From contig NZ_JACYGY010000001.1 of the NCBI RefSeq assembly GCF_015221875.1, positions 2,046,001-2,110,000 on the forward strand: a stretch of 64,000 bases of DNA, written 5' to 3'. Of this stretch, positions 44,361 through 52,832 are shown piece after piece; within the stretch, counting starts at the first letter, position 1; every line of letters begins with the position of its first letter. A program made the position numbers and the translations under genes. This DNA comes from Dyadobacter subterraneus (lineage in GTDB: Bacteria; Bacteroidota; Bacteroidia; Cytophagales; Spirosomataceae). The notes beneath the pieces were generated by a model that saw nothing but the letters and a program-made list of their open reading frames with translations, did no database searches and was not told where the DNA came from.

Positions 44361-44876
44361 TCAAATTTGTAGAAGTTTGTTTTCTGTTATTGCTCTTTTT
44401 AAAGAGTTTAGATGCAAAGGAAATCGTTCGTAAAATTTCATACAGTCAGTTAAATTTTGCGGTTCCTCAAGTCCTGGCAGAATATGTTCTTCAAAATCAT
44501 GCTGCATTGATAAAATAAAATCAGTCAAGTCCGTTGTCTCAGTTATAGAATAGCAGTTATTATTATTACTATTATCCAAATCTCTACTTTTCCAATCTGG
44601 AATAAAAGCTTCATGACTAATATGAGTTGTTAAATCATAAATAGTCGCCTTTTTCTTTAGCTCGTCTTTAACGGTAGCTTTTAATGCAATACCTATATTA
44701 AATCTAAAATCAACACTGTCTTTAGAGTTCCAAGAGAAATTTTGAAGGTTAATGACATTAAAAAAATCACCTTTGTCTCTCCACCAAGTTTGTCCACTGG
44801 TCAGATATCCAGATTTTTTCAAAGTCGGCTTCAAATAATTTTTAATAAATTGTGTTTGTTTCTCCTTTGCATTCAT
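44361..44876 (-). CDS. DUF4304-family protein
   Basis: A 171-residue protein. KNYLKPTLKKSGYLTSGQTW and GDFFNVINLQNFSWNSKDSV, then FRFNIGIAL, match the DUF4304 pattern (K-K-x-G-F/Y-x-K-x-x-x-x-W, N-x-Q-x-S, F-x-x-N-x-G). The function of the family is unknown; members are frequent in polymorphic-toxin and cassette contexts. No signal peptide. Single-gene unit between repeats F and G. Confidence 0.8.
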   Translation of the reverse strand: MNAKEKQTQFIKNYLKPTLKKSGYLTSGQTWWRDKGDFFNVINLQNFSWNSKDSVDFRFNIGIALKATVKDELKKKATIYDLTTHISHEAFIPDWKSRDLDNSNNNNCYSITETTDLTDFILSMQHDFEEHILPGLEEPQNLTDCMKFYERFPLHLNSLKRAITENKLLQI

Positions 44877-44984
44877 CTTATGGGCATATTAAATAGGTTA
44901 AAGAGGAAGCTTATCAGAAGATATACTCACAATGCTTATCTGTCGATTCTCTGGAACCTCAGTTTGTAGATAGCTAAAAACCGA

Positions 44985-45025
44985 GGTTTTTGTGAAATGC
45001 TCTTTAAATCGACTGTTTTTGAGGC
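44985..45025 (-). repeat. Cassette-boundary repeat G
   Basis: GGTTTTTGTGAAATG (44985-44999) is shared with repeat E, and CTCTTTAAATCGACTG follows, corresponding to the core of repeat C. CCTCAGTTT and AAAACCGAGG just before it can pair. It is 110-125 bp upstream of the DUF4304 gene. Confidence 0.55.
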
Positions 45026-45070
45026 ACCAACTGAATGAGACCTTTACAACCAACGCTTATACAGCTAAAA

Positions 45071-45496
45071 TTAATTCCGAATGTACTTGGACGTTGTCAC
45101 GCGGGGATGGCAACCGGAGAATACAAGAAGCTCATCTCCCGATTGCGAAATATTCCATGTGGGACAGCCCATACAATCGACCAGCCCGCATTTTTTGGAA
45201 ATTTCTTGTGCTGTTTCATTTTTTACTTTAAACCATAACCCGTTCACTATATACGCTTTGGGTGCGCAGCAATTCGGCAATCCCCTTGAATCAAGTATTA
45301 CACCATCTTGCCTGAAAGTGACATCGTATTCTCCATTGACAGCAACCCATGTTGGGATCTCGTTTACAATTTTTTCCGTAGCAACATATTTCCATGAGCC
45401 CACAATGCCTTCGATTTCTATCGCTGGTTTTGGATTATCACTTTTACAAGCAATTAAGACAAGGGTTAACATCAGCGCAAGTAAGAGGTTTTTCAT
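45071..45496 (-). CDS. Lipocalin-like lipoprotein
   Basis: A 141-residue lipoprotein (LALMLTLVLIACKSD, Cys near 17). The mature part starts IEGIVGSWKYVATEKI, has VNGEYDVTFRQDGVILDSRG and ends with SGDELLVFSGCHPRV, the pattern of small lipocalin-like beta-barrels in Bacteroidota. It has eight further cysteines, including PNCCAP and DCMGCPTW, so disulfides or metal binding are possible. Single-gene unit between repeats G and H. Confidence 0.72.
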   Translation of the reverse strand: MKNLLLALMLTLVLIACKSDNPKPAIEIEGIVGSWKYVATEKIVNEIPTWVAVNGEYDVTFRQDGVILDSRGLPNCCAPKAYIVNGLWFKVKNETAQEISKKCGLVDCMGCPTWNISQSGDELLVFSGCHPRVTTSKYIRN

Positions 45497-45670
45497 AATT
45501 TGAAGTTTTTAACAAGATGCATATCGATCCTTTTTGGTTGGAAGGATTTTTAAATTAACACCCCGTCTATTAAAGCATTGAATGATTTATTTGGTTTTTA
45601 ATTTCCAACTCAGAAAACGGAGGTATACCGAAACTGAGGCTTCCATACATCATTAATCCATGTTTCGTTT

Positions 45671-45740
45671 TTTGGCCGTCTCAAAAACTTGTATCGGTAA
45701 TCAAGTTTCTATATATTTGAAAAACATGAGTTTTTGAGAC
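45671..45740 (-). repeat. Cassette-boundary repeat H
   Basis: TTTGGCCGTCTCAAAAACT (from 45671) pairs with AGTTTTTGAGAC at 45729-45740, a 12-bp perfect inverted repeat. The opening TTTGGCCGTCTCA is identical to that of repeat E. The TTTAAAC core is not clear in this copy. Confidence 0.65.
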
Positions 45741-45925
45741 TATCTATATTATTAGGTTAGGCAAGGGTATTGACTGCAGCGGTGGTGCAAAAGAACAAAA
45801 TTTCGACTTGTAAATTGACGCCTTAACGGGGGCAGGGAGCGGAATAGCATATCCTTCCGCCTTTCCAATAGGACTGACTCTGCGGCAATACTTTGTAAAC
45901 TCTGCTGCATCTATTCGTACAGTGA

Positions 45926-47017
45926 CTACCGTTTTTTCACAAATATTGAACTGGCAAATGGTCCATTACTATCATTGGGTAATAGAACCGGTACACCATT
46001 TTTCCAATACATCGGACTTTTAATACCGTTATCACTACCCTCACCCGCCACATATACGTCATTGTTAAACACTAAGACACTGGAAACCCGAATGGCCCCG
46101 GGAAGGTTCTGGACTATTCCATTTTTCCAAAGTTTTGCGACTCTGGTATTGTCGTAATACTGCAGATTTCCAACACAATACACGTCTTTACCCGAAACGG
46201 CTATATCAACTGCTTCTGAACTGTATTCTGAGCCATCTGTAAGATATGCCCCTGCTCCATTTCTCCAATATCTAGCCCTAGATCCACCCTTAAACCCTTC
46301 ACTTCCGGCTACGTATACGTTTTTTTCTGCCACTGCAACTGAGTTTGCGTAAGAAGTGTTGAGAGGATCTCCCAAAGTTACAACTGTTCCGTTTTTCCAA
46401 TAGACGGCAGTTTCATTTTGGAAGGCGAGTGAACCTGCGACGTATACATCTTTTCCAGCAACAAAAATAGCCCGTGCGCGAGAACCTCTAACTGCAGCTT
46501 CATCGAGTGGTACTGCCACGCCATTTTTCCAGTAAGCAGCTTGCAATTTTAATTGCTTGCTGTTAAGTCCATCTCCACAGATATGTACATCTCCTTCTGA
46601 AACTGCAACATCATAAAGTAGCTTCGCAGGTATACCATTTTCAATATTTGATACAACACCGTTCTTCCAATATTGCCCAGTAGAAGAGGAGTATATGATA
46701 TTAGTACCCACTGAGGATGCATCGCCCACAATGTGTATGTCGTTGTCTGAAACAAAAATGGCCCTGGTACTTGCAAATACATTAGGGGTGGCGAGTTCTA
46801 CCATCTCACCATTTTTCCAATATTGGCCATATGGTCTAAAAGTGTTTGAAAAAGTCACAAAGACATCTACTGGTAGGTCAGGATTTACATCTTGGTTCGG
46901 CTTCTTTTTGCAAGACAAGCAGAACAGAAAAAGAAAAATAATTACAATGCGATATGTGTTTTTCACAGAAGGTATGAAAATGTCCAAGGATTTATTAAGT
47001 TCCAAAGGTACACGCAT
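45926..47017 (-). CDS. Seven-repeat beta-propeller-like lipoprotein
   Basis: A 363-residue protein started at the ATG at 47017. A basic N-terminus leads to IVIIFLFLFCLSCKKKP, a lipobox. The rest consists of seven repeats of about 45 residues, each with a YWKNG-type turn (QYWKNG twice, AYWKNG, VYWKNG, RYWRNG, KLWKNG, MYWKNG) and a strand such as KDVYVAGS. Seven copies suggest a seven-bladed propeller. The YWKNG repeat occurs in Bacteroidota surface proteins of unknown role. Single-gene unit between repeats H and I. Confidence 0.8.
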   Translation of the reverse strand: MRVPLELNKSLDIFIPSVKNTYRIVIIFLFLFCLSCKKKPNQDVNPDLPVDVFVTFSNTFRPYGQYWKNGEMVELATPNVFASTRAIFVSDNDIHIVGDASSVGTNIIYSSSTGQYWKNGVVSNIENGIPAKLLYDVAVSEGDVHICGDGLNSKQLKLQAAYWKNGVAVPLDEAAVRGSRARAIFVAGKDVYVAGSLAFQNETAVYWKNGTVVTLGDPLNTSYANSVAVAEKNVYVAGSEGFKGGSRARYWRNGAGAYLTDGSEYSSEAVDIAVSGKDVYCVGNLQYYDNTRVAKLWKNGIVQNLPGAIRVSSVLVFNNDVYVAGEGSDNGIKSPMYWKNGVPVLLPNDSNGPFASSIFVKKR

Positions 47018-47203
47018 CTTCACAATTTGCCAAGTAACCACCCGACTGCTTGTGTTCGCCTGGAAATACTACTATGCTTTAACAAATTATATAAATTCAA
47101 TTTACAAGATACGCTTTTCTTAAATCACAAAAAGAACTCATTTTCGTGATGCAGACCAAATGAACTCTTTCTGACAATCAATTCTTCACCATGCTAATTT
47201 TTA

Positions 47204-47227
47204 GCCGTTCATTTTAAATAGACAGGC
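47204..47227 (+). repeat. Cassette-boundary repeat I
   Basis: GCCGTTCATTTTAAATAGAC followed by AGGC, the gene-oriented motif in plus direction, 43 bp before the lipoprotein start at 47270. It closes the series at its right end. Confidence 0.45.
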
Positions 47228-47269
47228 ATTATCTATATTTACGCTTCACAAGCGACAGTCCCCTTTTGA

Positions 47270-47695
47270 ATGAAAAACTTAATTTTACTTTCCCTGATCT
47301 TTTTCACACTAACTTCTTGCAGGAAAAACCCAGAGCCAGATTTGGCAGAAAAATTTGTAGGTGACTACTATGGCTCAAAAACAGACAGTATCGTTGTTAC
47401 AACCGAAAATTGGAAAATAGCCAAACAAGATGTAAACCATGTAAATGTTATTTTTTATTTTACAAATACTTATCCGAATGGAGATGTTACACGGTCTAAA
47501 TACGATATTTATATTCCCGATGTAACCGTTTCTGAAAATAATGTTCTGGATTTCAATAATCAGTTTGTTTTTGATCAGTTAGAGTACAGTGTCATTGGCA
47601 AAGCATACCTGATAAATGACATTTTCGATTATGATATTACCATTACCAGTGAATACAATACTTCAAAATTGAAAAACAAGATTTACAGAAAGTAA
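47270..47695 (+). CDS. Hypothetical lipoprotein
   Basis: A 141-residue lipoprotein (LLSLIFFTLTSCRKN, Cys near 17). The mature part has an alternating beta pattern (VGDYYGSKTDSIVVTTENW, HVNVIFYFTNTYPNGD, YDYDITITSEYN-like end) similar to small Bacteroidota lipid-anchored barrel proteins; no family is certain. Plus-strand single-gene unit after repeat I. Confidence 0.65.
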   Translation: MKNLILLSLIFFTLTSCRKNPEPDLAEKFVGDYYGSKTDSIVVTTENWKIAKQDVNHVNVIFYFTNTYPNGDVTRSKYDIYIPDVTVSENNVLDFNNQFVFDQLEYSVIGKAYLINDIFDYDITITSEYNTSKLKNKIYRK

Positions 47696-47888
47696 TTTAT
47701 AATGAAAAGGCTTAACACCTGAATCCGGAAGAATCAACAAGTAACCTATAATATCTGTTTGATTATTCTCTTAATCTACCTGTTGCCCCAAATCACAAAA
47801 AGTAATCCGGCAAATAAATTATACCTCTGAGGCTTTGGTTAACTATTTTGGGCTTCATAAGTGTTTGAAAATTAATTACTTAAAAGTC

Positions 47889-47912
47889 AGGTTCGAATTC
47901 CTCCGTCTCTTA
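47889..47912 (+). repeat. tRNA/tmRNA 3'-end-like att site (right)
   Basis: AGGTTCGAATTCCTCCGTCT followed by CTTAC. It agrees with the left site at 22654 in 18 of 20 bases of the GTTCGAAT-Y-CCTCCGTCTC core. It probably marks the right end of the integrated region. Confidence 0.6.
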
Positions 47913-47950
47913 CATGGATTTCATTGCGAAACCCCTCTTTTTTAATTTAG

Positions 47951-48199
47951 TTATTCATTTTCTCTCCCTAGCAATGAGTTATTTGCCAAGAAGTCCGTTG
48001 TTGAAGCGTTAGATACATACTTTTTTCTTCGTGAAAATTTTTGTCTAACACAAAGGGCGCAATTTTCGTTTTTGTAAGGCATTGGAATATTGTATACAAA
48101 TCCATTTTTGAAGTAAATCAAGATTTTCCGAAGTAGAACTCTGCCCATACGCTTGGATTGGTAAGGGGTCAAATCTCTCGCTTCAAAATTTGCATCCAT
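47951..48199 (-). CDS. Uncertain small protein
   Basis: An 82-residue minus frame from an ATG. It is basic, with ENCALCVRQKFSRRKKY in the middle, and has no recognised motif. It may be a remnant beside the att site. Listed with low confidence because the gap would otherwise be empty. Confidence 0.25.
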   Translation of the reverse strand: MDANFEARDLTPYQSKRMGRVLLRKILIYFKNGFVYNIPMPYKNENCALCVRQKFSRRKKYVSNASTTDFLANNSLLGRENE

Positions 48200-48498
48200 T
48201 CCAGCTCCGCAAAAAAATATACTCTCACCTTTTTTTAAGTGACTACACCGTCATCAAGTAGCTCCATATTTACAATTATATAACGCTAAGATTTCTAACA
48301 GGGCGCTTGGTTTCTTGAATAATTAATCCTGTGAAAATTTTTATGAGATTAAGTTGTAACCAATAAGTTATTTTTGTCGAAACATTATTGTTCCTTAGTG
48401 CGATAATATTAAGAGGTTTATTCTAAAATCAATCCGTTGCATATGTTATTTCATTGAGGATGCTAAAAAACTTTATACATCTTTTTTATATGTAAATC

Positions 48499-48846
48499 AT
48501 GGAACATATAACATTCGACCAATTACCTGCTGTTGTAGCGGAGATTCGTGATCGATTAGCGAGAATTGAGTCAAGTCTTAATCTCATTAATCCTATAAAT
48601 CCCTCCGAAGTTAAAAATCCTTTGATGACAATAACCGAAGCATCGGATTTTTTAAATTTGGCTAAGTCCACTATTTATGGAATGGTTTGTCGGAATGAAA
48701 TCCCTGTCAGTAAGAAGGGAAAGAAACTTTACTTCGATCGGGAAGAACTCACCTATTGGGTGAAAAAGGGAAGGAGAAAAACGACGGATGAAATTCAATT
48801 AGAAGCTGAGGGATATCTAAACAAATTCAGTAAGCGTAGGTGGTAA
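48499..48846 (+). CDS. Excisionase-type helix-turn-helix protein
   Basis: A 115-residue protein. A coiled N-terminus (about 1-35) is followed by a MerR-like/excisionase HTH: MTITEASDFLNLAKSTIYGM, CRNEIPVSKKGKKLYFDREE, LTYWVKKGRRKTTDEI. This is the standard small DNA-binding protein of Bacteroidota mobilisable elements, used for excision or control of mobilisation genes. No mobilisation genes follow, so it is probably what remains of another element next to the att site. Confidence 0.88.
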   Translation: MEHITFDQLPAVVAEIRDRLARIESSLNLINPINPSEVKNPLMTITEASDFLNLAKSTIYGMVCRNEIPVSKKGKKLYFDREELTYWVKKGRRKTTDEIQLEAEGYLNKFSKRRW

Positions 48847-49189
48847 TTTAGTTTTTAACTATAAATTTTGTAACTGGAAGAATGATTTTTATGTTCACGA
48901 AGAATTTTTTTTACCTTTGGACAAGTTTTTTTTTCAATTGAGTAATGTTCTTTTTAGTTGTTTTTGTTTGCGGATATTTAGTTTTTTTCTGTCTCCCATT
49001 TGTCCCTTAAAGTAGATAACTAATTGACAATCAATACACTTTAAGTTCTGTATTGGAATTTCATTCAATCCATTTTATTAACTTACAAAGAATCCCTTCT
49101 TTCAAATGAATCAACTGATCAGATCAATTATTACAAACTTATCAGGTCCAGGTCATACCTGACACCTGTTAAAGATGCTACCCCCTTGC
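48847..49189. other. Gene-free stretch
   Basis: AT-rich sequence after the excisionase-like gene. Nothing beyond the edge of the decayed reverse transcriptase was found. Confidence 0.4.
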
Positions 49190-49585
49190 GGGTACCAGTC
49201 TCATTTTTTAGAATTGCTATTTTGTTAAGATCCCTGCCTTCAGAAAACTTTACAAGTAATTGGTTCACTTTTCGATCACAAGCGTGCTTCGCGCCCTTTC
49301 CATGAGCAAGTCATAAAAGATACTATCGGAGTGCCCTTGAATATCGGCTTCCATAACCCTTTGATAAGGCATCTGATCCCGTTTCCCATTTTCTGGATTC
49401 TTACCTCTTGGCCTGATCGCGGTGCGATATGCTCTAATGTTCATGAAGTACCTTTAAAGTCCTGAATCCATAAGAAACATGCTCAAATCTAGCCTCCAGA
49501 AGCGGTTTCACTACTTGTTGGACCAGGCTTTGAACGACGCGGTCTGCGATTGTAGGCATGCCAAGCTGACGGTGTGTATGACAGT
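49190..49585 (-). pseudogene. Decayed group II intron reverse transcriptase
   Basis: Minus-strand pieces in different frames match the order of a group II intron reverse transcriptase: LGMPTIADRVVQSLVQQVV and KPLLEARFEHVSYGFR (domain 1-2), then VMEADIQGHSDSIFYDLLME (domain 3, normally V-x-x-x-D-I-K-G-x-F-D), then near 49200 NETGTRKGV (normally E-x-G-T-P-Q-G-G). Stops and frameshifts separate them, so it is dead. No intron RNA domain V was recognised. Confidence 0.75.
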
Positions 49586-49865
49586 TCAGATTATACTTAA
49601 TCCTCGGTGATCAGGGCTGGCTAAATGCCGGTAAAAAACAAAAACAACTATTTATCAGGATTGATCAGCACGCTGGCCGGGAAATTTTGTCACTCCTAGA
49701 CTTAAAAATTGACAGGATCGTCCTTTTCTACCGGAAAAAATGACAGCGTTGCCTAAGAGAAGTTAGTCAATTCTGCAGCTGGCATGACCTTTGATTTTTG
49801 CATGATAGCTTTGGCGATAAAGCACAAAGCGGGTATATTGTTTAACTTTTAAAAACAGGTTAATT
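49586..49865. other. Region upstream of hsp20
   Basis: About 280 bp that should contain the heat-shock promoter. I see no clear Bacteroidota promoter pair or CIRCE-like repeat. Confidence 0.35.
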
Positions 49866-50315
49866 ATGTCACTCATCAAAAGGAATGGGCTTCTGCCCAC
49901 AGGATTCCCGGCGCTGTTCGACGATTTCTTTGGCCGCGAACGTTTTAACTGGGACAACAGTAACTTCTCATCGACCAGCACAACGGTGCCTTCGGTCAAC
50001 ATCCGCGAAACCGGCGAGCATTTCGAAGTCGAAATGGCGGCTCCTGGCATGGATAAAAATGATTTTAAGATCGAGCTGGACGGCAACACCCTGACGATTC
50101 GCTCCCATAAAGAGCAGGAGCAGAAAAGTGAGGACAATGGTTATAGCCGAAGAGAGTTCAGCTACGAGTCCTTTCAGCGGAGTTTTGTGTTGCCTAAGGA
50201 TGTCGTTGATGACAATGGCATTGCTGCACGTTACGAGAACGGGCTGCTTTATCTGACTATTCCAAAAAAAGAACAGGCAAAGCAAAAGGCCCCAAGGTTG
50301 ATTGAAATCGCCTGA
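49866..50315 (+). CDS. Hsp20/alpha-crystallin small heat-shock protein
   Basis: A 149-residue protein with a short N-terminal arm (LFDDFFGRERFNW), the alpha-crystallin domain at about 40-135 (VNIRETGEHFEVEMAAPGMD, EFSYESFQRSFVLPKDV, ARYENGLLYLTIPK) and a C-terminal tail ending LIEIA with an I-x-I-like anchor. It holds unfolded proteins in solution for refolding by other chaperones. A terminator follows its stop directly, so it is monocistronic. Confidence 0.95.
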   Translation: MSLIKRNGLLPTGFPALFDDFFGRERFNWDNSNFSSTSTTVPSVNIRETGEHFEVEMAAPGMDKNDFKIELDGNTLTIRSHKEQEQKSEDNGYSRREFSYESFQRSFVLPKDVVDDNGIAARYENGLLYLTIPKKEQAKQKAPRLIEIA

Positions 50316-50321
50316 CCCGTA

Positions 50322-50355
50322 GAGGGCTTGCCACCGGCAAGCCTTCTGTTTTTTA
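50322..50355 (+). terminator. Terminator of hsp20
   Basis: GAGGGCTTGCC, loop ACC, GGCAAGCCTTC, with one G-T pair, followed by TGTTTTTTA. It starts six bases after the hsp20 stop. Confidence 0.9.
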
Positions 50356-50379
50356 GTCCCAGATACAAAAATCCTAAGC

Positions 50380-50670
50380 ATGTCGATTATGGAGACTTCT
50401 TACGAAATTATCATTAGCCTGAGGGCTGTCACAGGCTGGTTAACCTTTGGGTATTTTCAATCGGGTTATCATAAAGAACAGGCAGTATCCACTTTCGAAA
50501 GCCTGGTCGGCCGGCCGGATGAGCAGGTATCAACGTTGCGCATGGAACTGTTTGAACATGGACCAAGCGGAAGTTTACCTCTGGCTAACAAAAGTTGTAA
50601 TTTAGAGGAGCTGTCAGAAAACGTACGCATCATTACCAGGGATGCATTCAAATACGTGAACCTGGAATAG
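50380..50670 (+). CDS. Small hypothetical protein
   Basis: A 96-residue protein. An alternative start is the next Met, three codons in. GWLTFGYFQSGYHKEQAVST and FESLVGRPDEQVSTLRMELF are followed by an acidic tail. I do not recognise the family. It lies 36 bp before the antiporter gene on the same strand, so the two probably form an operon, and it may be a regulatory partner of the transporter. Confidence 0.6.
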   Translation: MSIMETSYEIIISLRAVTGWLTFGYFQSGYHKEQAVSTFESLVGRPDEQVSTLRMELFEHGPSGSLPLANKSCNLEELSENVRIITRDAFKYVNLE

Positions 50671-50706
50671 AAAGAAGAAATCAAAGACCTCAATAAATAT
50701 TTGGAT

Positions 50707-51858
50707 ATGAACCAGGTTTTATTGCCGGTGAGCGTTTTATGCCTGCTTGTGCTGCTGCTGACTGTGCTGCTAAAAAAATTTAGGCAGCCTTATATGATTG
50801 CCTACATCATCGCAGGCCTTTTAATCGGACCGCATGTGGCCAACCTGTTACCCCAAGCCGAGACCATTGAACCCGTAGCTGAGATCGGCATTTTGCTGCT
50901 GATGTTTTTTTTGGGAATGGAAATCGAAATTCCGGACCGGGGCTCACTGCTTTTCAAGCCGCTTGTGGCACAGGGCACCAAGATAATACTGACGCTGGTG
51001 CTTACCTTCGCAGTATCGTGGCTGGCGGGCTGGCCATTTCTGACGGCTGCAATAATTTTCATACTGCTGATCTTCAACAGTACTGCTGTGGTCAGCGAAT
51101 ACCTTCGAAAGAATGGGGAACTGAATTCTGAGTTTGGTAAAATGATTTTAAATGTCCTGTTATTGCAGGACCTGATGCTGGCGCCGGTGCTGACTCTGCT
51201 CCAGTTCATGGGCGGCGGAGTCTTTTCTTGGCCGCGCATCACTATTTCCGCCGGTGCATCGGTACTGATTTTTTTTATGCTACGGGCAATCCGCAACCGG
51301 GATTTTATCCAGCTTCGGCTCCAAAGTGTTTTGCAGGATGATCATGAAATTCAGGTTTTTGCAGGCAGCGTGCTGTGTCTGGGTTTCGGACTGCTTGCAG
51401 AGCTTTCCGGGCTGAGCGGCGCCTTGGGAAGCTTTATTGCTGGTATTTTCATAGGCAGGCTGGATGCTTTCAACTGGCTTGAAAAATCCCTGCACCCTTT
51501 TAAAGTCTTTTTTGTCGCCCTGTTCTTTGTTTCCATCGGACTTCGCCTGGACCTGTTCTATATCAAAGCCCATTTACTGACCATAGGATTGGGCACGATG
51601 CTGCTTCTTTTAGTTAACAGCCTTCTTTCGGCAGTTGTTTTCAGAGGCCTGAAATATTCCTGGGGCGAAAGTCTTTACGGTGGCGCGCTGCTTTCGCAGA
51701 TCGGTGAGTTTGGTATTGTTGCCTGCTCTCTGGCTTATAAAATGCAGGTCATAGGGCACGATCTTTTCAAAACGGGTGTGGCCATCACAGCCCTGTCGCT
51801 ACTGTTTTCTACGGTTTGGATCACGATGCTCAGACAATGGGTAATAGCTAAAAAATAG
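50707..51858 (+). CDS. CPA2-family cation:proton antiporter (KefB type, no TrkA domain)
   Basis: A 383-residue membrane protein started at the ATG at 50707. About 12 membrane helices are visible, with the CPA2 signatures RQPYMIAYIIAGLLIGP, LLMFFLGMEIEIPDRGSLLF, NSTAVVSEYLRKNGELNSEF and GALGSFIAGIFIG, and a final FFVSIGLRLDL. It lacks the C-terminal TrkA-N domain of KefB/KefC, so its gating would be separate. It exchanges K+ or Na+ for protons. Its position with hsp20 suggests a stress context. Confidence 0.92.
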   Translation: MNQVLLPVSVLCLLVLLLTVLLKKFRQPYMIAYIIAGLLIGPHVANLLPQAETIEPVAEIGILLLMFFLGMEIEIPDRGSLLFKPLVAQGTKIILTLVLTFAVSWLAGWPFLTAAIIFILLIFNSTAVVSEYLRKNGELNSEFGKMILNVLLLQDLMLAPVLTLLQFMGGGVFSWPRITISAGASVLIFFMLRAIRNRDFIQLRLQSVLQDDHEIQVFAGSVLCLGFGLLAELSGLSGALGSFIAGIFIGRLDAFNWLEKSLHPFKVFFVALFFVSIGLRLDLFYIKAHLLTIGLGTMLLLLVNSLLSAVVFRGLKYSWGESLYGGALLSQIGEFGIVACSLAYKMQVIGHDLFKTGVAITALSLLFSTVWITMLRQWVIAKK

Positions 51859-52331
51859 AATGTCCTAGGCGGCAAAGGCTGACTCATCCATTTACAAAGG
51901 AAAGGAGGCTATTTAAATTACCCTGCTTTTCTATTAATTCTTGAAGGTCGGCCATTTTATCAGCGATAGGGTAGGTAACGAAGGGTATCATTGCGGCAAT
52001 TATTTCCCTCATTGCCACCGGAAATTCGTTATGACTGATGCAAGTGTCGTTTTTATTACTTATGATATTTTATAGCTTCTACCGAATATCAGGCATTACT
52101 TTTGTAAAAGTAGAATGGTTCTGCTCTATTTAATTCAAAAAGTTGGAAGCTTTATTTCGATCTCAAAATCAGTTTGCCGCTGCGAAAAAACAACGCGCCT
52201 GATCTGGTGCTGAACCCCAGTTAGGACAATATTTTCCTTGGTAGGAGCTTGCGCTGGCTCTTAAAAAATAATAATAACGCGCGGAAATTATAACTTCAGA
52301 CGATTTGTGTCACGTTCTAAGTTAGGCCCGT
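51859..52331. other. Gene-free stretch, about 470 bp
   Basis: Region between the antiporter stop and the hxlR remnant. No gene, terminator with a T-tract or repeat could be supported. Confidence 0.4.
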
Positions 52332-52748
52332 TTATACTTCCTCATGTTGACTGTGATGCGGATAGGCGCCCAAGGAAGAGTAAATGATCGAAAAGTCAGG
52401 ATCTTGTTTCCATAGCTCATTCTTATGGTTTTGGCCCCAATCTTTTAAGGCGATTATAATTGGCTTCAAGCTAGCTGCCTAAGGTGTAAGGCTGCAAGTG
52501 ATAACTGCCGGGTAACGATCAGCAGTGTCGCGCCTGGTCAGCCAATGGATTTCCATTTTGCTTAATTGCTTAGCCAATGTTTTGGGCGTGATACCGGGTT
52601 ACACTTCCTGAATAGATCTAAAACGGTTATTGCCTGCTCTCATCGTTACTATGCACGGCGTCTTCCATTTACCACTGAGTACTTTCCATGCATTTCTGAT
52701 TGGTACCAGTGTTTCGCTGCAAGCCGGGTAAGGTATTTTATTTGTCAT
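52332..52748 (-). pseudogene. HxlR-family regulator with two internal stops
   Basis: A single minus frame of 139 codons has the HxlR layout: NKIPYPACSETLVPIRNAWK, VLSGKWKTPCIVTMRAGNNR (winged-helix start), FRSIQEV, then a TAA, PGITPKTLAKQLSKMEIHWL, TRRDTADRYPA, a TAG after SLTP, then SLKPIIIALKDWGQNHKNEL. The frame never shifts; only the two nonsense codons break it. HxlR proteins usually sit divergent to the gene they control, here the oxidoreductase at 52833. An operator-like palindrome between them is intact. Confidence 0.85.
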
Positions 52749-52755
52749 AATTAAG

Positions 52756-52794
52756 TTACTTTCCGAAAGGAAAGTGATAAACAAAGGAAAGTAA
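52756..52794. promoter_or_regulatory. HxlR-type operator palindrome
   Basis: ACTTTCC-GAAA-GGAAAGT (52758-52775), with a second GGAAAGT at 52786 making a wider palindrome TTACTTTCC...GGAAAGTAA (52756-52794). It lies in the divergent gap between the dead regulator and the oxidoreductase. Confidence 0.7.
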
Positions 52795-52832
52795 TTTATC
52801 TATAATTTTGATAAAATTAATATGACATTCTG

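Noticed and set aside
45081..45503. Plus frame of 140 codons opposite the lipocalin-like lipoprotein
   Set aside because: The minus strand has a lipobox and signal peptide; the plus frame has neither.
37479..47227. CRISPR array
   Set aside because: The repeats are diverged, widely spaced and separated by genes; there are no regular short spacers and no cas genes in the window.
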